Source of the DNA: Atherix ibis | Lineage: Eukaryota > Arthropoda > Insecta > Diptera > Athericidae | Assembly: GCA_958298945.1 (NCBI GenBank) | Contig: OY282608.1 | Coordinates: forward strand, 17,399,933-17,463,932 | DNA length: 64,000 bases | Direction: 5' to 3' | In this document: positions 1 through 9,700 of the stretch, piece after piece | Position numbering within the stretch: position 1 is the first letter of the stretch | How the letters are laid out: each line of letters begins with the position of its first letter | The notes under the pieces: generated by a model | What the model saw: only the letters and a program-made list of their open reading frames with translations | Told to the model about the DNA's origin: nothing | The model's database searches: none | Program-made: the position numbers and the translations under genes

Positions 1-742
1 TAGGCGTGAACTTTTCACAAATGGCACAAGATGTAACCATCTCCTTTTTCTGACCGTTCATGTTAGGCCAGTAATACAGCATTCTTGAACGTGCAAGAGT
101 TTTCTCAATTCCTAAATGTGGCGCATGTAACCACCTGCTAAGTTTTACCTGTAATTCCCTTGGGATAACCAGTCGATGATCGCGAAAAAGCAATCCATTC
201 TCAAAATGAAGCTCATTTTTTAATTTATGAAACACACGGCCCAGATCATCCAGTAGATGATAATTTGGCCAACCGTTCTCCACATATCGACAAATTCGCA
301 AAAAAATCTCATCACGTTCAATGATTGACCGGTATAAATCGTAATTTTGTTTAGACAAACACGCTGATTTTGTTACTGAATGAATAATTCCCGTTAAGTC
401 CGTATCTTCATGACAATCAGATAATTGGGCCCGTGAAAGGCAGTCGGCTACAAGCATTTCTTTACCCGGTTTGTAAACAACAGTCATTTTTGGATATCTC
501 AGAAGTGACATGAGCATTCGCTGAAGCCGCATTGTCACATCATCAATATCCCGCTTGACCAATGTTTCCAACGGCTTGTGATCACTTTCAACCGTAAATT
601 CGCGTCCATACAAAAAATAATGAAATCGCTGACACGCGAAAACAATTGCCAACAACTCCTTTTCGATCTGAGCCCACTTTTGTTCACTTTTACTTAACGT
701 CCGAGACGCATATGCTACTGGGTGTCCATTCTGAACAATAAC
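1..742 (-). pseudogene. pol: RNase H C-terminal part and integrase zinc finger (partial at window edge)
   Basis: The pol frame stays open for all 247 codons from the TGA at 743-745 to the window edge; I checked every minus-strand triplet for stops. The RNase H remainder is recognisable: AYASRTLS at about residues 10-17, the acidic IEKELLA stretch with the expected catalytic Glu at about 27-29, and ESDHKPL with its Asp at 581-583. After a linker comes the integrase N-terminal zinc-binding domain: His at codons 125-127 and 116-118 (HAPH) and Cys at 26-28 and 17-19 (C-A-I-C), an HHCC site spanning 17-127 and including LYYWPNMN. The DDE catalytic core of integrase would follow left of position 1. 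RNase H removes template RNA and integrase inserts the DNA copy. There is no start codon because this is an internal part of the polyprotein. Confidence 0.92.
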
Positions 743-1357
743 TCAACCCAATCCATCTTTGGATGCATCCGTTTGCACAATGACTGGCAATTTTGGATCA
801 TAAATTGCCAACACCGGTTCCGATGTTACGATATCAAGCAACTTTTTAAATTCCAGATCATGATTTTCTGTCCAATCAAATGGGACATCGTTTCGCGTAA
901 GGTTACGTAAATGTGCCGATTGTTTCGACAAATTTGGAATAAATTTGGCCAAATATTTCAAAATGCCCAGAAATCTTAACACGGCCGCTTTATCCCCGGG
1001 TTTTTCCATTTTCAACATCGCGTCCCGATACTTTAAATTCGCTTTAAACTTTCCTTCAAACAACATATGACCCATAAATTTAACTTCGCGCTTACGATAT
1101 TGAATCTTATCCGGGTTAAATTTGATGTTATTTTTACGTGCTCTTTCCATTACTTTATTCATGATCCGATCATGTTCTTCTTCCGTTCTGGCGCAAATGC
1201 CGACATCATCAAAATAGATAATCACCCCCTCAATGTCTCCCAACATTTTAAACATTTCACGCTGAAACAATTCCGGTACAAAATTAAGCCCAAATGGCAC
1301 GCGATTAAATTTGTATCTACCAAACGGAGTCATAAATGTTGTTAAATCTGAACTTAC
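743..1357 (-). pseudogene. pol: Reverse transcriptase palm/thumb and start of RNase H
   Basis: 204 open codons follow the RT stop in the same frame, up to TGA at 743-745. They begin in the conserved 'TTF.TPFGRY.F.R.PFGL' palm region. The catalytic YFDD box is at 1205-1216 with both aspartates (1205-1210) present, followed by a 'KFNPDK..Y...EVKFMGH' segment typical of the end of the Ty3/Gypsy RT core. A connection region leads to the first RNase H Asp in QTDASKDGLG (Asp at 767-769). The TGA falls two to three residues after that motif, where the family has a coding residue. The Met at 1331-1333 is internal. With its neighbours this is one polyprotein split by nonsense codons; no base insertion or deletion is needed to link the parts. 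Confidence 0.92.
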
Positions 1358-2905
1358 TTAGTCCAATTCCATTTGCCAATAGCCACTTTTCAAATCTAAA
1401 ACTGAAAAAACGCATTTATCTGCCAAACCAGACATTAAATCATCGATCGTTGGAATCAGAAAATGTTCACGCTTGATACAATCGTTGAGTGGTTTTGGGT
1501 CTAAGCAAATACGAAGTTCACTCGAGTTAGGCTTTTCGATTATTTGCAAATTATTAACCCAGTCCGTTGGGTAATCAACAGGTGAAATGATTCCATCCTG
1601 TACCATTTTTTCCAATTGTAACTTTAATCTATCCAACAATGAGTTTGGTATCCGTTTCTTATAGTGAAGGACTGGCTTTGAATTCTCCCCAATGTTTATC
1701 GAAAACTTTCCCGGAAATTTACCCAAACCCTCGAAGACATCACGATTGTTTTTCAAAAATTCATCCCCTGTTTGTGACAAACTAGCAACAGAACTTACAT
1801 CTGCTCGTTTAATTAATCCAAATCGTTCGCTTGATTCAAGACCGAGTATCGGTTCACATACATCATCGACAACAATAAAATGAGAAAAATGTTCCGTTTG
1901 TAACTTTGTATCAATGCATTTTAATTTAACCGTTCCCGAAACATTTACTTTATTTCCATTATAATCAAAAACCGAATATTTTTCATTTTCATTTTGCAAT
2001 TCAACCCCCAGCTTCTTGAATATTTTGGCCGAAATGCAGTCCACATCAAATCCAGTGTCCAGCTTAAATTTAACTAATTGATTTCCTATCTGATACTCTT
2101 TATACCATCGCTTCGTATGATTGGCCACGTTGCTAGAATTTATTCTATAAATACGATTTACCTTAATGTCCCTATTCGCACTATCATCAATGATTTGTAC
2201 CAGATTACCTGAGTTACCCCAGTCTATTAAGTGTTGTTGTTGTTTTCCATTGTTAGTGCTGTTGTTGTTGTCCGGCTTACGGTTTCCAAAATTGTTCTCC
2301 GCTTTGATTCCCTTATTGTCCACTTGTTTTCCCTTCGATTTGCAAAAACGCTGGAAATGACCCTTACGACCACATGACCGGCAGCTGATATTCTTGGCTT
2401 TGCAAGATTCCATATGATTTGCTGTGAAATCATTACCACAATTGTAACATGCACGACGTGTTACTGCATTATCTGTTTCCGATGATTGATGCTCAGCCAC
2501 GCTGTTGATACTTGATTGGTTATTTGTGTTCAACATAACCTTATTTTCTTTCGCTGCTTCGTACGTTTTACACATTTCAATTACTTTGTTTAATGGCTCA
2601 TCCTTGCCATCCAACAGCTTCAATTGCAATTTTTTATCCTCCACACCAATGATGATTCTATCTTTCAACATGCGTTCTTCATATTTTAATTCTTTTCCAC
2701 AATCACATTTACAATTGAAATCACAAAACTGAATTTGCTTGCGAAGTTCAGTTTCAAATTCAGCAAACGGTTGCTTTTCTTTTTGCAACACTTTGTTGAA
2801 CTTAAATGATTCCATAGTTGTATTTTTCTTTGGAATACAATATCCATCGAACACCTTCAAAACATCATTTAATGTACGCTGATTGGCTACTGCGATAGCA
2901 GCATT
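1358..2905 (-). pseudogene. pol: gag C-terminus, aspartic protease and start of reverse transcriptase
   Basis: An open stretch of 515 codons lies between the stops at 2906-2908 and 1358-1360. It has no start of its own: the apparent first residue at 2860 is a TTG Leu codon inside the Gag frame. In order it shows the rest of the Gag capsid region (to about 2500); two zinc knuckles at 2342-2449, first C-x2-C-x7-H-x3-C (unusual spacing) and then a canonical C-x2-C-x4-H-x4-C; an aspartic protease with the catalytic LDTG at 2051-2059 and a downstream ILGLES stretch at about 1840; and the reverse transcriptase fingers and first palm motif, with RICLDPKPLN and VLDLKSGYWQ, whose first catalytic Asp is at 1394-1396. 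The region ends at an in-frame TAA inside the RT palm, where relatives have a coding residue. The protease would mature the polyprotein and RT would copy the RNA. The catalytic residues seen are intact, so the damage is limited to the stops. Confidence 0.92.
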
Positions 2906-3178
2906 TTAATCTGGTTCTTCATTTTCACCCGCAACTGGTGCAACTACAATATTCTCTCCGAGAATACCATTTTCCGTTCCATCATTTGGAAACAATGTAT
3001 TATAAATTTCCCGCGCTTGCCGGCCAATTAACCACAAAAATGTTGCAATTTTTATTGATTCGGTTCCCGTTGCTTTACCCGTTGCTCGCATGTACATCAA
3101 AAATTCATTTTTCCATGCGCGCCATTCCTTTGCCACGTTTGTGCAATCCAATTCCTTCGGTAGACGATCGTTTGACAT
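2906..3178 (-). pseudogene. gag: gag, N-terminal part, ended by a premature stop
   Basis: This is the first 90 codons of the Gag structural protein plus the stop, from the Met at 3176-3178 to TAA at 2906-2908. It carries the aromatic-rich pattern of the retrotransposon Gag capsid region, EWRAWKNEFLMYM at about residues 18-30 and WLIGRQAREIYNTL at about 49-62, the latter close to the 'LLHLIG..GREIYN' pattern of invertebrate Ty3/Gypsy Gags. The frame continues after the TAA without a shift into the next Gag segment (2905 downward), so the stop cuts one protein rather than separating two genes. Gag forms the particle that packages element RNA; this 90-residue piece lacks most of the capsid region and both zinc knuckles. 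The alternative start at 3220 is less likely because the extra 14 residues (MDYLFWKIG…) have no obvious family counterpart. Confidence 0.85.
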
Positions 3179-3507
3179 GTTTTCAGCTAAATATCCAATT
3201 TTCCAAAACAAATAATCCAAAAATATTTACGATAAATATTTTTCTGATGATGGCTTGGTGATCATATCCACGTTTCAGACTATGATGCTCCCAAAATCCG
3301 ATGATTTTCAATATTTGTCAGGTATTTCACCACAATTCGCAATGTTGCACACTATTTCACAACTATTTCACAACGTGACGTCACCCTTGTACGTTGAATT
3401 CCTTTTTTCGATACCGAACACGATGTCTTTTCCAAAAAATCCACGAAAATTCATTAATTTTCAATAATCCGCTCTCCCAACCACGATCTAATTACGTTCC
3501 AAGTTTT
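3179..3507 (-). other. Untranslated leader of the retrotransposon
   Basis: About 330 bp between the primer site and the likely gag start, AT-rich and without a convincing gene. It holds an 11-bp direct tandem repeat (ACTATTTCACA on the plus strand at 3351-3361 and 3362-3372) and a palindromic TGACGTCA at 3376-3383 that matches a CRE/ATF consensus. An in-frame upstream Met (codon 3218-3220) would lengthen gag by 14 residues, but the Met at 3176-3178 starts a more family-like N-terminus. Packaging signals usually lie in this region; none can be recognised by eye. Confidence 0.6.
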
Positions 3508-3520
3508 ACTTCTGACACCA
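3508..3520 (-). other. Primer-binding site, fits the 3' end of tRNA-Leu
   Basis: Directly after the inner LTR end the minus strand reads TGGTGTCAGAAGT. This is complementary to the 3' end of a typical animal tRNA-Leu (…ACTTCTGACA plus CCA) over 13 nt, as recalled from known tRNA sequences; the match breaks at the next bases (AAA where I would expect GGG). There is no spacer between LTR and site. It would prime minus-strand DNA synthesis and it fixes the LTR boundary and the element's orientation. Confidence 0.8.
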
Positions 3521-3587
3521 TGTAATAATTGTGGGTATTATTATAAATTAAAAGACTTTAATTTACTAGTTGAATAATCATGCGTAG

Positions 3588-3593
3588 TTTATT
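3588..3593 (-). promoter_or_regulatory. AATAAA polyadenylation signal in the LTR
   Basis: AATAAA on the minus strand, about 105 bp downstream of the TATA-like box and inside the LTR. This spacing fits a short R region, with the signal used when the 3' LTR copy is transcribed. Confidence 0.5.
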
Positions 3594-3692
3594 GAATATA
3601 AGATGTTGTCATGATGATGGTTGACGCTCCACTGAGGCCCCCAATATACAATGGCGAAATACATTGATGGGTGCGTTCCCAATAACCATAGG

Positions 3693-3704
3693 CATATATT
3701 ATAG
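3693..3704 (-). promoter_or_regulatory. TATA-like box of the LTR promoter
   Basis: The minus strand reads CTATAATATATG here, an AT-rich TATA-like element in the middle of the LTR. Transcription would start some 25-30 bp further along the minus strand, near 3665, and mark the U3/R border. Position and spelling are seen; promoter activity is inferred. Confidence 0.5.
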
Positions 3705-6700
3705 TACCAACAGTGACATCCAGCGGCTGTTCACTAATGAACAAGCAATATTATTACACCAACAAACCAAAAAACCAACAAACCAACAAACCAACAAGCC
3801 AACAAGCCAACAAACCAACAAACAAACAAGCCAAAAAACCAACAAACCAACAAACTAAGTAACCAACAAGCCAACAAACCAACAAACCAACAAACCAACA
3901 AGCCAACAAGCCAACAAACCAACAAACCAATAAGCCAACAAACCAACAAACCAACAAACCAAAAAACCAACAAACCAACAAACCAACAAACCAACAAACC
4001 AACAAACCAACAAGCCAATAAGCCAACAAACCAACAAACCAACAAACCAACCAGCCAACAAACCAACAAGCCAACAAACCAACAAACCAACAAACCAAGT
4101 AACCAAAAAGCCAACAAACTAACAAACCAACAAGCAAACAAGCAAACAAGCCAACAAACCAACAAACCAACAAAGCAACAAGCCAACAAGCCAACAAACC
4201 AACAAACCAACAAGCCAACAAACCAACAAACCAACAAGCCAACAAGCCAACAAGCCAACAAGCCAACAAGCCAACAAGCCAACAAACCAACAAACCAACA
4301 AGCCAACAAACCAACAAACCAACAAGCCAACAAGCCAACAAGCCAACAAACCAACAAACCATCAAACCAACAAACCAACAAACCAACAAACCAACAAACC
4401 AACAAACCAACAAGCCAACAAGCCAACAAACCAACAAACCAACAAGCCAACAAACAAACAAAAAAACAAACCAACATGCCAACAAGCCAACATACCAACA
4501 AACCAACAAGCAAACAAACCAACAAACCAACAAACCAACAAGCCAACAAACCAACAAACAAATAAACCAACAAACCAAAAAACCAAAAAACCAACAAACC
4601 AACAAACCAACAAACTAATAAACCAACAAACCAACAAGCCAACAAGCCAACAAACCAACAAACCAACAAACCAACGAACTAAGTAACCAACAAGCCAGCA
4701 AGCCAATAAACCAACAAACTAACAAACCAACAAGCCAACAAACCAACAAACCAACAAGCCAACAAGCCAACAAACCAACAAACCAACAAACCAACAAGCC
4801 AACAAACCAACAAACCAACAAGCCAACAAACCAACAAACCAACAAACCAACAAACCAACAAACCAACAAGCCAACAAGCCAACAAACCAACAAACCAACA
4901 AGCCAACAAACCAACAAACTAAGTAACCAAGAAGCCAACAAACCAACAAACCAACAAGCCAACAAGCCAACAAACCAACAAACCAACAAGCCAACAAACA
5001 AACAAACCAACAAACCAACAAGCCAACAAACCAACAAACCAACAAACCAACAAACCAACAAGCCAACAAACCAACAAACCAACAAACCAACAAGCCAACA
5101 AACCAAGAAACCAACAAACCAACAAACCAAAAAGCCAACAAGCAAACAAGCCAACAAACCAACAAACCAACAAAGCAACAAGCCAACAAGCCAACAAACC
5201 AACAAACCAACAAGCCAACAAACCAACAAACCAACAAGCCAACAAGCCAACAAGCCAACAAACCAACAAACCAACAAACCAACAAGCCAACAAACCAACA
5301 AACCAACAAGCCAACAAGCCAACAAGCCAACAAACCAACAAGCCAACAAACCAACAAACCAAAAAACCAACAAACCAACAAACCAACAAACCAACAAACC
5401 AACAAGCCAACAAGCCAACAAACCAAAAAACCAACAAGCCAACAAACAAACAAAAAAAACAAACCAACATGCCAACAAGCCAACATACCAACAAACCAAC
5501 AAGCAAACAAACCAACAAACCAACAAACCAACAAGCCAACAAACCAACTAACAAATAAACCAACAAACCAAAAAACCAAAAAACCAACAAACCAACAAAC
5601 CAACAAACTAACAAACCAACAAACCAACAATCCAACAAGCCAACAAACCAACAAACCAACAAACTAAGTAACCAACAAGCCAACAAGCCAATAAACCAAC
5701 AAACTAACAAACCAACAAGCCAACAAACCAACAAACCAACAAGCCAACAAGCCAACAAACCAACAAACCAACAAACCAACAAGCCAACAAACCAACAAAC
5801 CAACAAGCCAACAAACCAACAAACCAACAAACCAACAAACCAACAAACCAACAAACCAACAAACCAACAAACCAACAAGCCAACAAACCAACAAGCCAAC
5901 AAACCAACAAACCAACAAACCAACAAACCAACAAGCCAACAAACCAACAAACCAACAAACCAACAAGCCAACAAACCAACAAACCAATTAACCAACAAAC
6001 CAACAAACGAACAAACCAACAAACCAACAAACCAACAAACCAACAAACCAACAAACCAACAAACCTACAAACCAACAAACCAACAAACAAATAAACCAAC
6101 AAACCAACAAACCAACAAACCAACAAACCAACAAACCAACAAACCAACAAATTAAAAAACCAACAAACCAACAAGCCAACAAGCCAACAAACCAACAAAC
6201 TAACAAACCAACAAGCCAACAAACCAACAAACCAACAAGCCAACAAGCCAACAAACCAACAAACTAAGTAACCAAGAAGCCAACAAACCAACAAACCAAC
6301 AAGCCAACAAGCCAACAAACCAACAAACCAACAAGCCAACAAGCCAACAAACCAAGAAGCCAACAAACTAACAAACCAACAAACCAACAAACCAAAAAGC
6401 CAACAAGCCAACAAACCAACAAACCAACAAGCCAACAAACCAACAAACCAACAAACCAACATGCCAACAAACCAACAAATCAACAAATCAACAAACCAAC
6501 AAACCAAGAAACCAACAAACCAACAAACCAACAAACCAAAGAACCAACAAACCAACAAACCATCAAACGAACAAACCAACAAACCAACAAACCAACAAAC
6601 CAACAAACCAACAAACCAACAAACCAACAAACCAACAAACCAACAAACCAACAAGCCAACAAGCCAACAAACCAACAAACTAACAAACCAACAAGCCAAC

Positions 6701-9700
6701 AAACCAACAAACCAACAAGCCAACAAACCAACAAACCAACAAACCAACAAACCAAAAAAACAAACCAACAAACCATCAAACGAACAAAGCAACAAGCCAA
6801 CAAGCCAACAAACCAACAAACCAACAACCCAACAATCCAACAAACCAACAAACCAACAAACCAACAAAGCAACAAGTCAACAAGCCATCAAACGAACAAA
6901 GCAACAAGCCAACAAGCCAACAAACCAACAAACCAACAACCCAACAATCCAACAAACCAACAAACCAACAAACCAACAAGCCAACAAACCAACAAACCAA
7001 CAAGCCAACAAACCAACAAACCAACAAACCAACAAAGCAACAAGCCAACAAGCCAACAAACCAACAAACCAACAAGCCAACAAACCAACAAACCAACAAA
7101 CCAACAAACCAACAAACCAACAAACCAACAAACCAACAAACCAACAAACCAACAAACCAACAAACCAACAAACCAACAAACCAACAAACCAACAAACCAA
7201 CAAGCCAACAAACCAACAAACAAATAAACCAACAAACCAACAAACCAACAAACCAACAAACCAACAAACCAACAAACCAACAAACCAACAAACCAACAAA
7301 CCAACAAACCAACAAACCAACAAACCAACAAACCAAAAAACCAACAAACCAACAAACTAACAAACAAATAAACCAACAAACTAAAAAACCAACAAGCCAA
7401 CAAACCAACAAACCAACAAACCAACAAGCCAACAAACCAACAAGCCAACAAACCAACAACCCAAAAAACCAAGTAACCAAAAAGCCAACAAACTAACAAA
7501 CCAACAAGCCAACAAGCCAACAAACCAACAAACCAACAAAGCAACAAGCCAACAAGCCAACAAACCAACAAACCAACAAGCCAACAAACCAACAAACCAA
7601 CAAGCCAACAAGCCAACAAACCAAGAAACCAACAAACCAACAAGCCAACAAACCAAGAAGCCAACAAGGCAACAAACCAACAAACCAAGAAGACAACAAA
7701 CCAACAAACCAACAAACCAACAAACCAACAAACCAATAAACCAACAAACCAACAAACCAACAAGCCAACAAGCCAACAAGCCAAAAAACCAACAAGCCAA
7801 CAAACCAACAAACCAAGTGACCAAAAAGCCAACAAACTAACAAACCAAAAAAGCAACAAGCCAACAAACCAACAAACCAAAAAAGCAACAAGCCAACAAG
7901 CCAACAAACCAACAAACCAACAAGCCAACAAGCCAACAAACCAACAAACCAACAAGCCAACAAGCCAACAAACCAACAAACCAACAAACCAATAAACTAA
8001 GTAACCAACAAGCCAACAAACCAACAAACTAACAAGCCAACAAACCAACAAACTAACAAACCAACAAGCCAACAAACCAACAAACCGACAAGCCAACAAG
8101 CCAACAAACCAACAAACCAACAAACCAACAAGCCAACAAACAAATAAATGAACAAACCAACAAACCAACAAACCAACAAATTAAAAAACCATCAAAAAAC
8201 CAACAAGCCAACAAGCCAACAAACCAACAAACTAACAAACCAACAAGCCAACAAACCAACAAACCAATAAGCCAACAAACCAACAAACCAACAAACCAAA
8301 AAACCAACAAACCAACAAACCAACAAACCAACAAACCAACAAACCAACAAGCCAATAAGCCAATAAACCAACAAACCAACAAACCAACCAGCCAACAAAC
8401 CAACAACCCAACAAGCAAACAAGCAAACAAGCCAACAAACCAACAAACCAACAAAGCAACAAACCAACAAGCCAACAAACCAACAAACCAACAAGCCAAC
8501 AAACCAACAAACCAACAAGCCCACAAGCCAACAAACCAACAAACCAACAAACCAACAAGCCAACAAACCAACAAACCAACAAGCCAACAAGCCAACAAGC
8601 CAACAAACCAACAAGCCAACAAACCAACAAACCAACAAGCCAACAAACCAACAAACCAACAAACCAACAAACCAACAAGCCAACAAGCCAACAAACCAAC
8701 AAACCAACAAGCCAACAAACCAACAAACCAACAAACCAACAAACCAACAAACCAACAAACCAACAAACCAACAAACCAACAAACCAACAAACCAACAAAC
8801 CAACAAACCAACAAGCCAACAAACCAACAAACAAATAAACCAACAAACCAACAAACCAACAAACCAACAAACCAACAAACCAACAAACCAACAAACCAAC
8901 AAACCAACAAACCAACAAACCAACAAACCAACAAGCCAACAAACTAACAAACAAATAAACCAACAAACCAAAAAACCAACAAGCCAACAAACCAACAAAC
9001 CAACAAACCAACAAGCCAACAAACAAACAAGCCAACAAACCAACAACCCAAAAAACCAAGTAACCAAAAAGCCAACAAACTAACAAACCAACAAGCCAAC
9101 AAGCCAACAAACCAACAAACCAACAAAGCAACAAGCCAACAAGCCAACAAACCAAGAAACCAACAAACCAACAAGCCAACAAACCAAGAAGCCAACAAGG
9201 CAACAAACCAACAAACCAACAAGACAACAAACCAACAAACCAACAAACCAACAAACCAACAAACCAATAAACCAACAAACCAACAAACCAACAAGCCAAC
9301 AAGCCAACAAACCAACAAACCAACAAACCAACAAGCCAACAAACCAACAAGCCAACAAACCAACAAACCAACAAACCAAGTAACCAAAAAGCCAACAAAC
9401 TAACAAACCAACAAGCCAACAAGCCAACAAACCAACAAACCAAAAAAGCAACAAGCCAACAAGCCAACAAACCAACAAACCAACAAGCCAACAAACCAAC
9501 AAACCAACAAGCCAACAAGCCAACAAACCAACAAACCAACAAACCAATAAACTAAGTAACCAACAAGCCAACAAACCAACAAACTAACAAGCCAACAAAC
9601 CAACAAACTAACAAACCAACAAGCCAACAAACCAACAAACCAACAAGCCAACAAGCCAACAAACCAACAAACCAACAAACCAACAAGCCAACAAACAAAT

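Larger units (their letters stand above)
1..3758 (-). mobile_element. Ty3/Gypsy-type LTR retrotransposon, 5' part, degenerate
   Basis: The visible order on the minus strand is LTR, tRNA-Leu primer site, leader, gag with two zinc knuckles, protease, reverse transcriptase, RNase H and the integrase zinc finger. This RT-RNase H-integrase order is that of Ty3/Gypsy (Metaviridae) rather than Copia elements. The wording of the motifs (RICLDPK before the palm, YFDD, ESDHKPL) resembles the group often labelled K02A2.6-like in invertebrate genomes; this sub-family call is from memory of the family, not a search. Gag and pol share one frame, interrupted by three stops but no frameshift. About 1059 codons are visible from the likely gag start; relatives run somewhat longer, so the integrase core, polypurine tract and 3' LTR should lie just left of position 1. 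The satellite begins immediately after the LTR, which suggests insertion into, or at the border of, the array. This copy cannot make a full Gag-Pol protein. Confidence 0.93.
3521..3758 (-). repeat. 5' long terminal repeat of the retrotransposon (238 bp)
   Basis: The segment begins TGTAATAAT and ends ATTATTACA, a perfect 9-bp terminal inverted repeat with the TG...CA ends typical of LTRs. On the inner side it directly abuts a TGG-initiated primer-binding site; on the outer side satellite sequence starts at once with CCAACAAA. It contains a TATA-like box and an AATAAA signal in the right order for a minus-strand transcript. At 238 bp it is at the short end for Ty3/Gypsy LTRs. The partner LTR is outside the window, so the ends are defined by structure and not by comparing two copies. 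Confidence 0.9.

Noticed and set aside
1331..2860. Separate genes starting at 2860 or 1333 on the minus strand
   Set aside because: Position 2860 is a TTG Leu codon and the Met at 1333 is internal. Both lie in the same continuous gag-pol frame and are only apparent starts after stops.
722..3467. Plus-strand open frames of about 60-107 codons opposite gag-pol (near 722, 1067, 1692, 2166, 2505, 2938 and 3255)
   Set aside because: They are antisense to conserved retrotransposon domains and have no recognisable product.
1..3758. Ty1/Copia, BEL/Pao or endogenous retrovirus with an envelope gene
   Set aside because: Integrase follows RNase H, which excludes Copia. The RT, RNase H and zinc-finger wording fits Ty3/Gypsy rather than BEL/Pao. 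The region where an envelope gene would lie is outside the window, so that part cannot be judged.
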